64,000 nucleotides of DNA, taken from NCBI GenBank assembly GCA_963662865.1, contig OY759969.1:1-64000 (forward strand). The letters run 5' to 3'. Under the pieces are notes generated by a model. It searched no databases and was not told where the DNA came from. It saw nothing but the letters and a program-made list of their open reading frames with translations. Below, in pieces: positions 1 to 9,959 of the stretch. The first letter of the stretch is position 1. Every line of letters begins with the position of its first letter. This DNA is from JAJDYQ01 sp963662865 (GTDB lineage: Bacteria > Pseudomonadota > Gammaproteobacteria > JAJDYQ01). Both the position numbers and the translations under genes were made by a program.

Positions 1-1
1 T

Positions 2-439
2 TACGGACAATACCTGTGTCGGCATGGCAGTGAGCTGGAAGGTATAAAGCAGCTTGATATTGCAGCCGAAAATCCACTCTATAAAGCTCCGTATTTACCT
101 TTGGTTAGTGCGGGACTCTGTGCGCTGCGGATAGATGAGGACATTATGGCGGAAAGCTATCTTCGTCAAGCACTGGAAGAAAGCCCGGAACTGCTTCCTG
201 CCCTGACCGGCATGATCCAGGTAAGCCTGAAGCAAGCCAAATATCTACAAGGTAGATCTTACCTGCAACGTTATGTGGCTTTGTCCAGGCATACCGCCGA
301 TACTCTGTGGGCCGGATACCGGATCGAAAAAAAGATGGGAGATAAAGAAGCGGCTGCTGGCTATGCGGTACGCCTCAAATCGCGCTTTCCTGATTCGGCG
401 CAAACGATCTTGCTACTTGAAGATATTGCCCCAAGATGA
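2..439 (+). CDS. pilW: Type IV pilus biogenesis/stability TPR lipoprotein PilW (PilF), 3' part
   Basis: The frame is open from base 2 and runs to the stop at 439, so the N-terminus (signal peptide, lipobox and first TPRs) lies outside the window. The visible part shows TPR-like helical repeats. The stretch ENPLYKAPYLPLVSAGLCAL resembles the conserved region of PilW/PilF, the outer-membrane pilotin that assembles the PilQ secretin. The stop overlaps the rodZ start by four bases, and pilW-rodZ is the standard gammaproteobacterial order, which supports the call. A TTG at 101 could be taken as a start, but the open upstream frame argues that it is internal. Confidence 0.8.
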   Translation, partial: YGQYLCRHGSELEGIKQLDIAAENPLYKAPYLPLVSAGLCALRIDEDIMAESYLRQALEESPELLPALTGMIQVSLKQAKYLQGRSYLQRYVALSRHTADTLWAGYRIEKKMGDKEAAAGYAVRLKSRFPDSAQTILLLEDIAPR

Positions 440-1410
440 GCGCTGAAATTGATAATGAGCAGGCCGCCGAGGAACAGAAGACCGGTTTACCGGGTACTGC
501 ACTGAAAAAAGCCCGGCAAGAGAAAGGGCTTAAACCCGAAGATATTGCCGGTCGCTTAAATCTTGAGGTGCGCGTGATAACAGATCTGGAGGCGGATGAT
601 TATACCCGATTGCCGGAACCAACCTATATCAGGGGCTATATTTTGGCCTATGCGAAGTTGCTTGATCTCCCCGAACCTGTATTGGAACCATTCGACCAGT
701 ACTTCGACCTACACTCGCCCCTTCGGTCAACCAACACGGCATCATTCGACTTATGTGGTCAGGATGGCTGGGTTAAATGCGTCAATGGCGGGCTTATCAT
801 TCTTCTGGTGATAGCCGTTGGTTTGTGGTTTGTTGAAAATTCTTTCCATCTGATACAACAGATGTCCCAGCCTCAGCCGGACCAGTCTGAAGAGACACCG
901 GAAAGCCTGGTGGATAATAGCCTGATAACGGAAACCACAGATCATGGTGTCGGGATGTCAGCGACGGTTATGGATTTAGAAGAAGCGACAATTGATTCAC
1001 AGAACCATGCAGCAGAGATGCCCGAGGATTCATTGACTGACGGTTCAACCGCAATAGCCATTGATTTACAGCAACATGTTTTGACTCAGTCTCCTGAGTC
1101 CACCTTACCTCTGGTTGATGATTTAGCGGCCAGTGCAGATCAATCGGAGCCTGCCAGAGACGCAACCACAGCCGATGTAGTGCTGGCATTCAAGGGTAGC
1201 AGCTGGGTTAAAGTCAATGATGTCGATGGTGAATTACGTGCCGGCACTTTCGACGATGGCCAACGTATTGAACTGAATGGCGTTGCTCCTATCGAGATTA
1301 TCCTGGGCAAGCCGGAAAACGTCGAACTAACGTACAAGGGAAGGTCTATAGATTTAACCCCTTACTACAATAAAGTGGCCCGACTGACTCTGGATAGTCA
1401 AATTGAGTAA
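436..1410 (+). CDS. rodZ: Cytoskeleton protein RodZ
   Basis: A 324-residue protein with the full RodZ layout: an N-terminal helix-turn-helix domain (about residues 18-80) that contacts MreB, one membrane segment (about 115-133, ILLVIAVGLWFV), a low-complexity acidic linker, and a C-terminal DUF4115 domain in the periplasm (about 245-324, with SWVKVND and GKPENVELTYKGR). RodZ links MreB filaments to the cell-wall elongation machinery and keeps cells rod-shaped. The start overlaps the pilW stop (ATGA), so the two genes are probably translationally coupled. In most relatives ispG follows directly; here hisS follows after 55 bases. Confidence 0.92.
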   Translation: MSAEIDNEQAAEEQKTGLPGTALKKARQEKGLKPEDIAGRLNLEVRVITDLEADDYTRLPEPTYIRGYILAYAKLLDLPEPVLEPFDQYFDLHSPLRSTNTASFDLCGQDGWVKCVNGGLIILLVIAVGLWFVENSFHLIQQMSQPQPDQSEETPESLVDNSLITETTDHGVGMSATVMDLEEATIDSQNHAAEMPEDSLTDGSTAIAIDLQQHVLTQSPESTLPLVDDLAASADQSEPARDATTADVVLAFKGSSWVKVNDVDGELRAGTFDDGQRIELNGVAPIEIILGKPENVELTYKGRSIDLTPYYNKVARLTLDSQIE

Positions 1411-1465
1411 TGCCAGTCTTTAGTTCAAAATCGCTTTAATACAGGCTTATACTGAGGATTATTTC

Positions 1466-2756
1466 TTGGCAACTCCCTTATTACAGGCTATCAGGGGCAT
1501 GAACGATGTTTTTCCTGTTGACTCAGGTATCTGGCGGCATATAGAGAAGTCACTGAGTGATATTTTATTTGCCTGCGGGTATAGGGAAATTCGTACCCCT
1601 GTTGTCGAAAAAACAGAGCTGTTTAAGCGTTCTATTGGAGAGGTGACCGATATCGTTGAAAAAGAAATGTACACTTTCGATGACCGTAATGGTGACAGTC
1701 TGACCCTGCGCCCTGAAGGCACAGTCAGTTGTGTGCGGGCAGGTTTTGCAAAGTGGCTTAATCAATCAGGGCATTCAACGTCTTTGGTACGCGGGACCCA
1801 TGTTTCGACGCGAAAAGGCCACAAAAAGGACGTTATCGCCAGTTTCATCAGATCGGAGCCGAGGCCTTTGGATTGAGCGGCCCGGATGTCGATGCTGAAA
1901 TGATCATGATGACGAATCGTTTTTGGCAAAAATTGGGTATTGAAGATATGCGTTTGCATATAAACTCTCTTGGTAACCTTGAATCCAGGGCCAGATATCG
2001 TAAAGCGCTGGTTGCCTATCTTGAGAAGCATATCGGCAAGCTGGATGATGACAGCAAGCGGCGGCTCCATACGAACCCTCTTAAGAGTACTGGATAGCAA
2101 GAATCCTGATGTGCGGGCTGTTGTAGAAGGCGCACCACATCTGACAGAATATCTGGATGAGTTTTCGCGGCTAGCATTTTCAGGGTTTATGTGACCGACT
2201 GAATGCGGTAGGAATTTCATATGTGCTGGACGATAAGCTGGTAAGAGGGCTTGATTACTATTCCGATACCGTATTTGAGTGGATTACGGATAGTCTGGGC
2301 GCTCAGGGAACTGTTTGCGCAGGAGGGCGCTACGACGGGCTGGTCAGTCAACTTGGAGGGGAGTCCGTGCCGGCTGTAGGGTTTGCGCTGGGTATTGAGA
2401 GGCTGGCCGAAATGCTGCCGAATATACAAGCTGAAAGACACCCCGCACGTTTACTTTGTCGGTGTTGGCGATGCCGTCCAAGTAGCTTTATGCCGATTAT
2501 CTGAAAGGTTACGTCGAGACATCCCGAAACTTGGAATGATTGTAAATTGTGGTGGCGGGAGCTTCAAAGCCAGCTTAAAAAGGCCGATAAATCCGGTGCG
2601 ATGATTGCCTTGATTCTTGGAGAACGGGAGCTCAATGATCAGAATATCGTGATTAAATTTCTTCGGACGGATGCCCGGCAGGAAGTGGTCTCATATGAGC
2701 AGCTCGCCGGGCGAATGACAGAAATCTTGAACATTAATAAACATCAGGTCGGATGA
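1466..2756 (+). pseudogene. hisS: Histidyl-tRNA synthetase, interrupted by about six one-base indels
   Basis: The TTG at 1466 follows a GAGG ribosome site and opens a normal HisRS N-terminus (AIRGMNDVFP). The protein remains recognisable to the end but moves between frames. Extra bases are inferred near 1773 (gggCatt), 1818 (aagGcca), 2081 (cttAaga), 2171 (cgTag) and 2439 (cccc). One base appears missing near 2567. Conserved stretches survive on both sides of every shift: GPMFRRE, the YRQFHQIGAEAFG motif, LVRGLDYYSDTVFEW, and the anticodon-binding tail. With the indels repaired the length is close to the normal 420-430 residues. HisRS is essential, so either a second copy exists or these are sequence errors. 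Confidence 0.85.
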
Positions 2757-2757
2757 C

Positions 2758-3416
2758 ATGGATACAGAAAAGGAACAGTTGGCACAGATTAAAAAATGGG
2801 TTCATGAAAATGGATTATCAATTGCGCTGGGGATTATCGCGGGCCTGGGTGGGGTATTCGGATGGAACGCATGGAAAGAACACCGCATAATAGATTCCCA
2901 GGAAACCTCCAGGAAACTGTATGACATAGTCAGGGCTTTCGATGAATCCACACCAGATGCGGCCGAAGCGGCGGCGCAGTCTTTATTATCTGGAATGAGC
3001 GATGGTCTGTACACCAGATATAGCAAGGCTATTGCTTGCCCGTTCACACGTTGAACAAGGAAAGCTGGAAGACGCCGTTCAGCCTCTTAGGGAAGTGATT
3101 GACCGTGGTCAAGGCCTCCATTCTGGCATCAGTAGCCAGAATTCGTCTGGCAAGAATCCATATCGAAGCATCGAAATTTGATGAGGCTAAAGCATTACTG
3201 ATTGAGCAGCCTTCAACGGCGTATGTCGCTTTATATGAGGAAGTCCGGGGCGATATTCACCATGCACAGGGCAATATTCAGCTTGCCAGGGAATCCTATC
3301 TAAGGGCACAGCAGCGTGCCGGTGGTAGGGGAAATACCGAGATTCTGCATATGAAAATTGATGGCTTATCCATGTACACGGATCGTGTTGCCCAGACCGA
3401 TACGACAACGGAGTAA
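2758..3416 (+). pseudogene. yfgM: YfgM-like periplasmic chaperone/TPR protein, frameshifted
   Basis: Starts one base after the hisS stop. The first 85 residues show the YfgM pattern: a charged N-tail, one membrane segment (about 18-40, GLSIALGIIAGLGGVFGWNAW) and the start of a TPR region. The frame is lost after about 3020 and again near 3100. The sequence resumes as a helical repeat region (ARIRLARIHIEASKFDEA) that ends at 3416. Between hisS and bamB, YfgM is the expected gene. It partners with PpiD at the SecYEG translocon. At least two indels are needed to join the parts, as in the neighbouring genes. Confidence 0.75.
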
Positions 3417-3421
3417 CCGCC

Positions 3422-4581
3422 ATGTTTATAGCACGTTATCTTGTTTATCTGTTGTTTTTACTGTGGCTGGGCGGATGCGAGTCTATCAGTAGTATGTTTG
3501 AGGGCGAGAATAACGCAGAGCTTCCGACACCGCTGACAAAAATTAACAGCTCGGTTACAGTCAGTGGAGTGTGGTCGAAAAATGTCGGTGACACACACTA
3601 TGCCGTTAATTTGAAGCCAATATATGCCGGTCAACGTCTTTACACAGCCAGTCCGTGACGGTGTTGTCACCGCCCTGGATTCAGGGTCAGGCGAAATTAA
3701 ATGGCGGATTGATACGCAGTCCCGTTTAGGAGGTGGGCCAGGTGTGGGCGAAGCTCTGGTATTGCTGGGATCGCGCGAAGGAGAAGTGATTGCACTCACA
3801 ACTGACGAAGGTAAGGAATTATGGCGCAGTTCGTGTAACCAGTGAAGTACTGTCTGTCCCGGTAGCTGTTGCCGGCATTGTCGTAGTACGGTCTATTGAT
3901 GGACGCTTATTTGGTCTTTCGACGGCAAATGGTGAGCGCCTCTGGACCTATGATCGAACGGTTCCGGTTCTTACCTTGCGTGGCAGCAGTTCACCGACAT
4001 TGGTGGGTGGGCTGGTGATCTATGGTTCGGATGGCGGCAAATTAGCGGCGATTTCATTAAAGGAAGGCCTGCCAATCTGGGAAAAGAGCGTTGCTTATCC
4101 GAGTGGCCGTTCTGAATTGGACCGCATTGTTGATATCGACGGAGACCCGCTGGTAATTAACGGCGTTATTTATGCCGCATCCTATCAGGGCACCGTAGTT
4201 GCTTTGGACCTTGAGACTGGTCACACTATCTGGTCAAAGGAATTGGCGACTTCCGCCGATATATCCGCCGACCAATCAAACATTTATGTAACCGATGTCG
4301 AAGGCAACATCTGGGCACTTGATCGTAGAAGCGGTGCCGCCCTTTGGAAGCAGGACAAACTGAAGTTCAGAAAACGTAACAGGGCCTGCCGTGGACGGCA
4401 AACATATTGTTGTTAGCCGATCTTGAAGGTTTACTTGCATTGGCTTTCGATTAATGATGGGAGTTTCGCGGGCCGCATCAAGGCAGGCAGCTCCGCAATC
4501 AATGTTCCACCGCTGGTTGTAGATGGGTTTGTGTATAGTTATTCGCTTGACGGGAAACTGTCAGTCTATTCAGCCAGATAA
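3422..4581 (+). pseudogene. bamB: Outer-membrane assembly lipoprotein BamB, frameshifted
   Basis: Starts with a lipoprotein signal peptide and lipobox (LWLGGC, Cys at about residue 19). A PQQ-type beta-propeller follows with repeats such as GEIKW, GERLWTYD, GHTIWSKEL and GAALWKQD. Five single extra bases explain the breaks: near 3653 (agTccg), 3824 (cgcAgtt), 4371 (aaaa for aaa), 4415 (gttAgcc) and 4430 (ggTttac). Removing the last restores the canonical GYLHWLS, and the frame then runs to the TAA at 4579-4581. BamB is a scaffold subunit of the BAM complex that inserts beta-barrel proteins. It sits in its usual place before der. Confidence 0.85.
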
Positions 4582-4604
4582 TCGGATTACTCGGGAATTG
4601 TCCT

Positions 4605-6005
4605 GTGCCGGTTCTCGCGTTACTTGGCAGACCGAATGTTGGTAAATCGACGCTTTTTAACCGCCTCACAAAAACACGTGATGCCCTTGTGGCGGACTAT
4701 CCGGGGCTGACCCGTGATCGTCAATATGGTCACGCCGACATAGATGGCCGACCGTTTATTGTCATAGATACTGGTGGCCTGATTGATGAAACAGGCGATA
4801 TTGATAACCTGGTGATTCAACAGTCTTTTCAGGCGGCGGATGAAGCCGACCTGATTCTTTTCCTGGTCGATGCGCAACAGGGGCCTAATGCGCATGATGA
4901 GCAGATTGCCGGACAACTCAGGCGCTATGGAAAGCCGGTGCAACTGCTGGTGAACAAAATTGATTCTACGGATGCCGACATGGCCCTGAGTGAATTCCAT
5001 GCCTGGGGTTTGGTGAACCCATAGCGATAGCCGCAGTGCAAGGGTCGAGGTCTGAGAAAGCTTTCTGAAAGTCTGATTGATCATTTCCCGGTGTCGGAGA
5101 AACCTGACAGTCAGATTGATTCTGCTGATAGAGGAATGACCTTTGCGGTCGTCGGACGCCCGAATGTTGGAAAGTCAACTTATGTAAATCGATTGCTGGG
5201 TGAAGAACGACTGGTGACCTTTGATCAGCCTGGCACAACGCGCGATAGCATTTTCGTTTCCTCTCCGGCATGGCAATAAAAAAATTACCCTGGTTGATGA
5301 CGGCCGGCATACGCCGCCGTGGTCGCATTAAACAAACAGTAGAAAAATTCAGCGTAGTGAAGACACTGCAAGCCATTGATGAAGCCAATGTTGTGATAAT
5401 GATGCTTGATGCCCGCGAAGGAATCGCCGAGCAGGATGCCAGCTTACTGGGTTACACTCTGAAAAGAGGGCGAGCACTGGTGCTTGCAGGTCAATAAATG
5501 GGACATGGCTATCGGCTGAACAACGAAATAAAATCAAAACACAGTTGGAACTAAAGCTCGGCTTTACCGACTTTATCGAACCGCATTTTATATCTGCGCT
5601 TCACGGTACGGGTGTATTTGATGTCCTTGATGCGGCCGAGAGAGTTTACAAGGCGGCGTTTCGTCGTTTCACAACGCCGGTTCTGAACCAGTTATTACAG
5701 GATATGCTGCTGCAGAACATCAACCGCCATTGATTCGAGGACGGAGAATGAAACTCAGATACATGCATCAAGGTGGCACGAATCCACCTCGTTTTATCAT
5801 TCATGGAAATTCTACCGATATTGTCCCTGACAGTTATCGTCGCTATCTGGTTAATCGGATACGCAGGCATTTACGATTGAAAGGTACGCCGATTGAAATT
5901 GAATTCCGCAGCGGCGATAACCCTTTTAAGGGTCGGAAGAATAAGTTGACACCGCGGCAAATAAAGAAACGTGAACGAATCAGGCGGCAGAGCCGCAGGC
6001 GTTAG
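4605..6005 (+). pseudogene. der: Ribosome-biogenesis GTPase Der (EngA), frameshifted
   Basis: Begins with GTG at 4605 (PVLALLGRPNVGKST). Both G-domains of Der are present, each with its own P-loop (GRPNVGKST at about 4626 and again at about 5157), followed by the KH-like C-terminal domain (RYMHQGGTNPP and a basic tail ending at 6005). The coding signal changes frame about seven times, at roughly 5010, 5040, 5250, 5297, 5490, 5506 and 5710, mostly by single extra bases. Examples: restoring one G near 5010 gives GLGEPIAIAAVQG, and removing one T near 5252 gives a normal switch II approach. Der is essential for 50S assembly, so true loss is unlikely without a second copy. Confidence 0.85.
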
Positions 6006-6243
6006 CAGGTGATTGAAATTCACTCAGGCGCGTCCGAGCCAAGGTAAAAATGACCGAAAAAGCGAGGAGCCATAGCGAGCGTTCCGAAGGTGAGATCAGG
6101 GCAGACGGCAATCAGCCTTGAAAGAAGATGCGCTTGCCATATAGTCGGATATCAGCCATGATTTCACGCTATAACCGGCTTATTGATAGACTGCGATCCA
6201 AAGTTGTCTATACGGAATAAGCATAACTGGGAGTCTGTGTAAA

Positions 6244-8415
6244 ATGCTGGAAATACTTCGATACTTAGTGCGCACGATTTTGCGCATCCTATATCGCGTA
6301 GAGGTGCAAGGGATTGAAAACTTTCACCGCGCAGGCAACCGCGTTTTAATCATTGCCAATCATGTTTCATTTCTTGATGGGATTTTATTAGCTGTTTTTC
6401 TGCCCAAAATGCCATTGTTTGTTATTAATACCTTTATGGCCCGTAACTGGTGGGTGAAACCATTTTTACAACTGGTTAAATACGTCACCATTGACCCCAC
6501 AAACCCGCTGTACGTTAAAACACTGATTCGCACTATGGAAGGCAGCGAGCTTGTAGCCATCTTTCCTGAGGGCCGTATTACAGTGACCGGTTCCCTGATG
6601 AAAATTTATCAGGGCTCAGGACTGGTGGCGGATAGAGCGGGAGCGCAGGTACTGCCCATACACCTTGATGGACCGGAATACTCAAAATTTTCCCGACTGA
6701 AGGGCATTATCCGCCAACGCTGGTTTCCTGAAATACGAATCACGATCCTCTCTCCCCGCACGATTGACATTGATCCGGAGATTAAAGGTTCCCGGCGCCG
6801 TGTAATTGTCGCTCAACTTCTGGAGGACATGATGCGGGACATGGTGTTTATTTCCGGGCGATACCATCAGACACTTTTTGAGTCATTGCTTGATGCGCGG
6901 ACGATCCATGGTGGAGCGCTCCCGATAATAGAGGATATTAATCGCAGACAACTGAGCTATAAACAACTGTTACGTTCCGTGTTTGGCCTGTGCTATGCAC
7001 TGAAAAGATCACTAGGGCACAGGGCAGGTATTGGCTTAATGCTGCCTAATGCCATACCCACGGTTGTGACCTTCCTGGCATTACACCTGCTTGGCAAGAC
7101 ACCATCCATAATTAACTACACAATGGGAATAAAAGACATTCGCTCCGCAATTCGCACGGCGAGTATCGGCATGATTATTACCTCTCGAAAATTTATTGAG
7201 GTTTGGGGAAGACAGGATGACATAGAGGCAATAGAACGTGATACCGATATTATTTACTTAGAAGATGTTAGAGAAAGCATCACTGTATACATAAAGCTGA
7301 AGGCTTTACTATCAAGCCTGTTTCCTCGTCTCGCCTGGAGTTTCAGTCAGGCGACTGACGATCCGCAAGAGTCAGCCGTCATACTTTTTACATCAGGTTC
7401 AGAAGGCGAGCCCAAGGGCGTCGTGCTTTCCCATACCAATCTTCTGGCAAACCGTTGTCAGCTTGACGCAGTAATTACCTTTACAGAGGATGATGTCATA
7501 TTGAATGCCATGCCGTTGTTTCACTCATTTGGATTCATGGCGGGAATGATACTGCCGCTGATCTCTGGAGTTAAACTTTTTCTATATCCATCACCGTTAC
7601 ACTACAACGTCATTCCTGAATTGGCCTACGATATTCGTTCTACAATTCTATTTGGAACCAATACTTTTCTGGCGGGTTACGCGCAAAAAGCCCAAGCCTA
7701 TGATTTTCATAAAGTGAGGCTGTTATTGGCGGGGGCGGAAAAGTTACAGGAAGAAACGCAGCGAATATGGTATGAAAAATTTGGTTTGCGGATTCTTGAG
7801 GGTTATGGAGCAACTGAAACCAGCCCCGTCATCTCTGTTAACACGCCGCTATATTACAAAGTGGGGACTACGGGGCGGTTGTTACCGGGCATTGAATACC
7901 ATCTCGAACCGGTTGCCGGAATTGAAGAAGGTGGACGCTTACACGTCAAGGGCCTGAATGTCATGCGTGGTTACCTTATGCCGGATGAACCCGGTATATT
8001 ACAGCCACCATCAACATTGAGAGGTGACGGCTGGTACGATACAGGAGATATTGTCTCCATAGATGATATGAGTTTTGTCACGATAAAAGGCCGAGCTAAG
8101 CGCTTCGCAAAAATTGCCGGAGAGATGGTATCATTTGCCCAGGTTGAGAGCTTGGCGAGACACTGTTGGCCGGATGAAGATCATGCCGTAGTTGCCATAC
8201 CTGATGCCGGAAGAGGAGAGCAACTGGTGCTGTTTTCAACCGGAGATATCACAGAGCGTAGCCGCAGAGAACTGCTTGAAATGGCCCATCAAATGGGTCA
8301 GAGCCAGTCCCTGGTGCCAAGGAATATCACCCATGTGGACAGTATTCCATTGCTGGCAGCAGGAAAAACCGATTACCCCGGCCTGCTCGATATAGCGTCG
8401 AAACGATATGGCTGA
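6244..8415 (+). CDS. aas: Bifunctional acyl-ACP synthetase / 2-acyl-glycerophosphoethanolamine acyltransferase
   Basis: 723 residues, close to E. coli Aas (719). Residues about 1-200 form a PlsC-type acyltransferase with NHVSFLDG (the NHxxxxD catalytic motif) and FPEGRIT. Residues about 215-723 form an AMP-binding acyl-activating enzyme with the ATP loop FTSGSEGEPKG, the EGYGATETSP motif and the YDTGD motif. Aas recycles lysophosphatidylethanolamine at the inner membrane by re-acylating it with an acyl group activated on ACP. The gene is intact, unlike the four genes before it, and stands alone: 238 bases upstream and 180 downstream without other genes. No MFS transporter LplT is fused or adjacent. 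Confidence 0.92.
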   Translation: MLEILRYLVRTILRILYRVEVQGIENFHRAGNRVLIIANHVSFLDGILLAVFLPKMPLFVINTFMARNWWVKPFLQLVKYVTIDPTNPLYVKTLIRTMEGSELVAIFPEGRITVTGSLMKIYQGSGLVADRAGAQVLPIHLDGPEYSKFSRLKGIIRQRWFPEIRITILSPRTIDIDPEIKGSRRRVIVAQLLEDMMRDMVFISGRYHQTLFESLLDARTIHGGALPIIEDINRRQLSYKQLLRSVFGLCYALKRSLGHRAGIGLMLPNAIPTVVTFLALHLLGKTPSIINYTMGIKDIRSAIRTASIGMIITSRKFIEVWGRQDDIEAIERDTDIIYLEDVRESITVYIKLKALLSSLFPRLAWSFSQATDDPQESAVILFTSGSEGEPKGVVLSHTNLLANRCQLDAVITFTEDDVILNAMPLFHSFGFMAGMILPLISGVKLFLYPSPLHYNVIPELAYDIRSTILFGTNTFLAGYAQKAQAYDFHKVRLLLAGAEKLQEETQRIWYEKFGLRILEGYGATETSPVISVNTPLYYKVGTTGRLLPGIEYHLEPVAGIEEGGRLHVKGLNVMRGYLMPDEPGILQPPSTLRGDGWYDTGDIVSIDDMSFVTIKGRAKRFAKIAGEMVSFAQVESLARHCWPDEDHAVVAIPDAGRGEQLVLFSTGDITERSRRELLEMAHQMGQSQSLVPRNITHVDSIPLLAAGKTDYPGLLDIASKRYG

Positions 8416-8595
8416 CTGACGGCCCGATAAAACTATGAACTTTGCAGTACTGGCCTTATCATATGTATGAATGTATTACAATGATGCTGTGAGCGGGCCA
8501 TCGCTTGTTTTTGTATATTTTCTAAAAGCTTATCAGGTCTTTACAGATCTCATTTATGAACAATCAATAAGATTGAACGACACAGGAGCAAACTA

Positions 8596-9051
8596 ATGTC
8601 TGAAAAAATTTCAATGAAACCCATCTCTGCTGCAATTGGCGCGGCTGTGGCTGCCTCCCTGGCGGCCATGCCTGTCGCCCAGGCCGACGCCAGCCCGTTT
8701 GGTATGACCGATCTGGGTTCAGGCTATCAGGTCGCAATGGAAGGCAAGTGCGGTGAAGGCAAATGCGGTGGTTCCAAAGCCGGAGGTGAAGGCAAATGCG
8801 GCGAAGGCAAATGCGGCGGTTCCAAAGCCGGAGGTGAAGGCAAATGCGGCGAAGGCAAATGCGGCGGTTCCAAAGCCGGAGGTGAAGGCAAATGTGGCGA
8901 AGGCAAATGCGGCGGTTCCAAAGCCGGAGGTGAAGGCAAATGTGGCGAAGGCAAATGCGGCGGTTCCAAAGCCGGAGGTGAAGGCAAATGCGGCGAAGGC
9001 AAGTGTGGCGAAGGCAAGTGTGGCGAAGGCAAGTGTGGAGGCAACAAGTAA
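8596..9051 (+). CDS. hvfA: HvfA-family RiPP metallophore precursor with 14 EGKCG motifs
   Basis: 151 residues. Residues 1-30 form a Sec signal peptide (hydrophobic AIGAAVAASLAAM, likely cleavage after AQA). Residues 31-48 are a short spacer. The rest is five exact 16-residue units, each with two EGKCG motifs followed by GSKAGG, then four further EGKCG motifs and a terminal GNK. That makes 14 cysteines, all in EGKCG context. A clear AGGAG lies eight bases before the ATG. In Hvf and bufferin pathways the EGKCG cysteine is converted by an MNIO enzyme to a thio-oxazole-type group that binds copper, and the product is exported. hvfB and hvfC follow directly. The family call rests on the motif and the neighbours; metal preference is inferred. 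Confidence 0.9.
   Translation: MSEKISMKPISAAIGAAVAASLAAMPVAQADASPFGMTDLGSGYQVAMEGKCGEGKCGGSKAGGEGKCGEGKCGGSKAGGEGKCGEGKCGGSKAGGEGKCGEGKCGGSKAGGEGKCGEGKCGGSKAGGEGKCGEGKCGEGKCGEGKCGGNK
8740..9039 (+). repeat. 48-base coding repeats (x5) plus 15-base EGKCG repeats (x4) in hvfA
   Basis: Five tandem 48-base units occupy 8740-8979 and four 15-base units 8980-9039. The units differ almost only at synonymous third positions (tgc/tgt, ggt/ggc). This pattern fits expansion by slippage or unequal crossing-over with selection for the peptide. The repeats leave other frames on both strands open, but those frames have no independent support. Confidence 0.95.
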
Positions 9052-9093
9052 CATCGGGCAAAGGGCCGGTAACGTGCCCCATGGGAAAAGACG

Positions 9094-9957
9094 ATGCATG
9101 ATATTCGGACACGTGATTATCCCGTGCGTGGTGCAGGTTTAGGTTTCCGGCGAGTCCTGATGGACTCGCTGGCAGCCGGTTTTCCGGAGCACATCTCATT
9201 TATGGAGATTGCCCCGGAAAACTGGATGAGAGTCGGCGCTAAGGCCGGCAAGCAGTTTCGTACTTTCACGGAGCAACATGACTTCGTTTGTCATGGTCTA
9301 TCACTTTCGATTGGTTCGCCATCTCCCCTTGATGTTGAGTTTGTCAGAGAAATAAAGGGCTTTCTTGATGAGCACGGCATCCTATGCTACAGCGAGCACC
9401 TCAGTTACTGTTCAGACGACGGACACTTATACGACTTAATGCCAATCCCCTTTACCGAAGAGGCCGTACACTACGTGGCGGCTCGGATACATCGTGTACA
9501 GGATATTCTGGAGCGTCGTATAGCGATGGAAAACGTCTCCTATTATGCGGCGCCGGGGCAGGAGATGTCAGAAATAGAATTTATAAATGCAGTCCTCGAA
9601 GAAGCCGATTGTGATTTACATATCGACATCAACAACATCCATGTCAACGCGATCAATCATCGGTACGATGCGGAAGAGTTTCTAAAGGCCCTGCCGGGCG
9701 AGCGTATCGCTTATGCCCATATCGCGGGGCACTTTGTCGAAGCTGAAGACTTGCGCGTTGATACACATGGCGATGACGTTTGCGAACCGGTATGGAATCT
9801 ATTACGGATTGCCTATGACACGTTTGGTGTGTTTCCGACCCTGTTGGAGCGTGATTTTAATATCCCGCCTTTACAGGAGCTGCTCGTTGAGGTTGACAGA
9901 ATTGCCGAATACCAGGGTGATACTTCTCATGTCATGCTGAAATCACGCGCCTCCTAG
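9094..9957 (+). CDS. hvfB: HvfB-type MNIO RiPP maturase (DUF692)
   Basis: 287 residues of the DUF692 / multinuclear non-heme iron-dependent oxidase family, the class that includes MbnB and BufB. It has a TIM-barrel pattern with family landmarks: GAGLGFR near the N-terminus, MEIAPENWM, CHGLSLSIGS, YSEHLSY, the metal-ligand ENVSYY, LHIDINNIHVN (His and Asp/Asn ligands) and AYAHIAGH. It begins 42 bases after the precursor gene and is followed two bases later by hvfC. The enzyme is expected to oxidise cysteines in the EGKCG motifs of HvfA in the cytoplasm, before export. Confidence 0.9.
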   Translation: MHDIRTRDYPVRGAGLGFRRVLMDSLAAGFPEHISFMEIAPENWMRVGAKAGKQFRTFTEQHDFVCHGLSLSIGSPSPLDVEFVREIKGFLDEHGILCYSEHLSYCSDDGHLYDLMPIPFTEEAVHYVAARIHRVQDILERRIAMENVSYYAAPGQEMSEIEFINAVLEEADCDLHIDINNIHVNAINHRYDAEEFLKALPGERIAYAHIAGHFVEAEDLRVDTHGDDVCEPVWNLLRIAYDTFGVFPTLLERDFNIPPLQELLVEVDRIAEYQGDTSHVMLKSRAS

Positions 9958-9959
9958 CC

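Noticed and set aside
8740..9039. CRISPR-like direct repeats
   Set aside because: The units are contiguous coding repeats with no unique spacers and keep the EGKCG reading frame.
8564..9199. Long reverse-strand and alternative forward frames over hvfA, up to about 211 codons
   Set aside because: They are open only because the 48-base repeat contains no stops in several frames. Their products are meaningless Pro/His/Arg or Ala/Phe repeats without starts or families.
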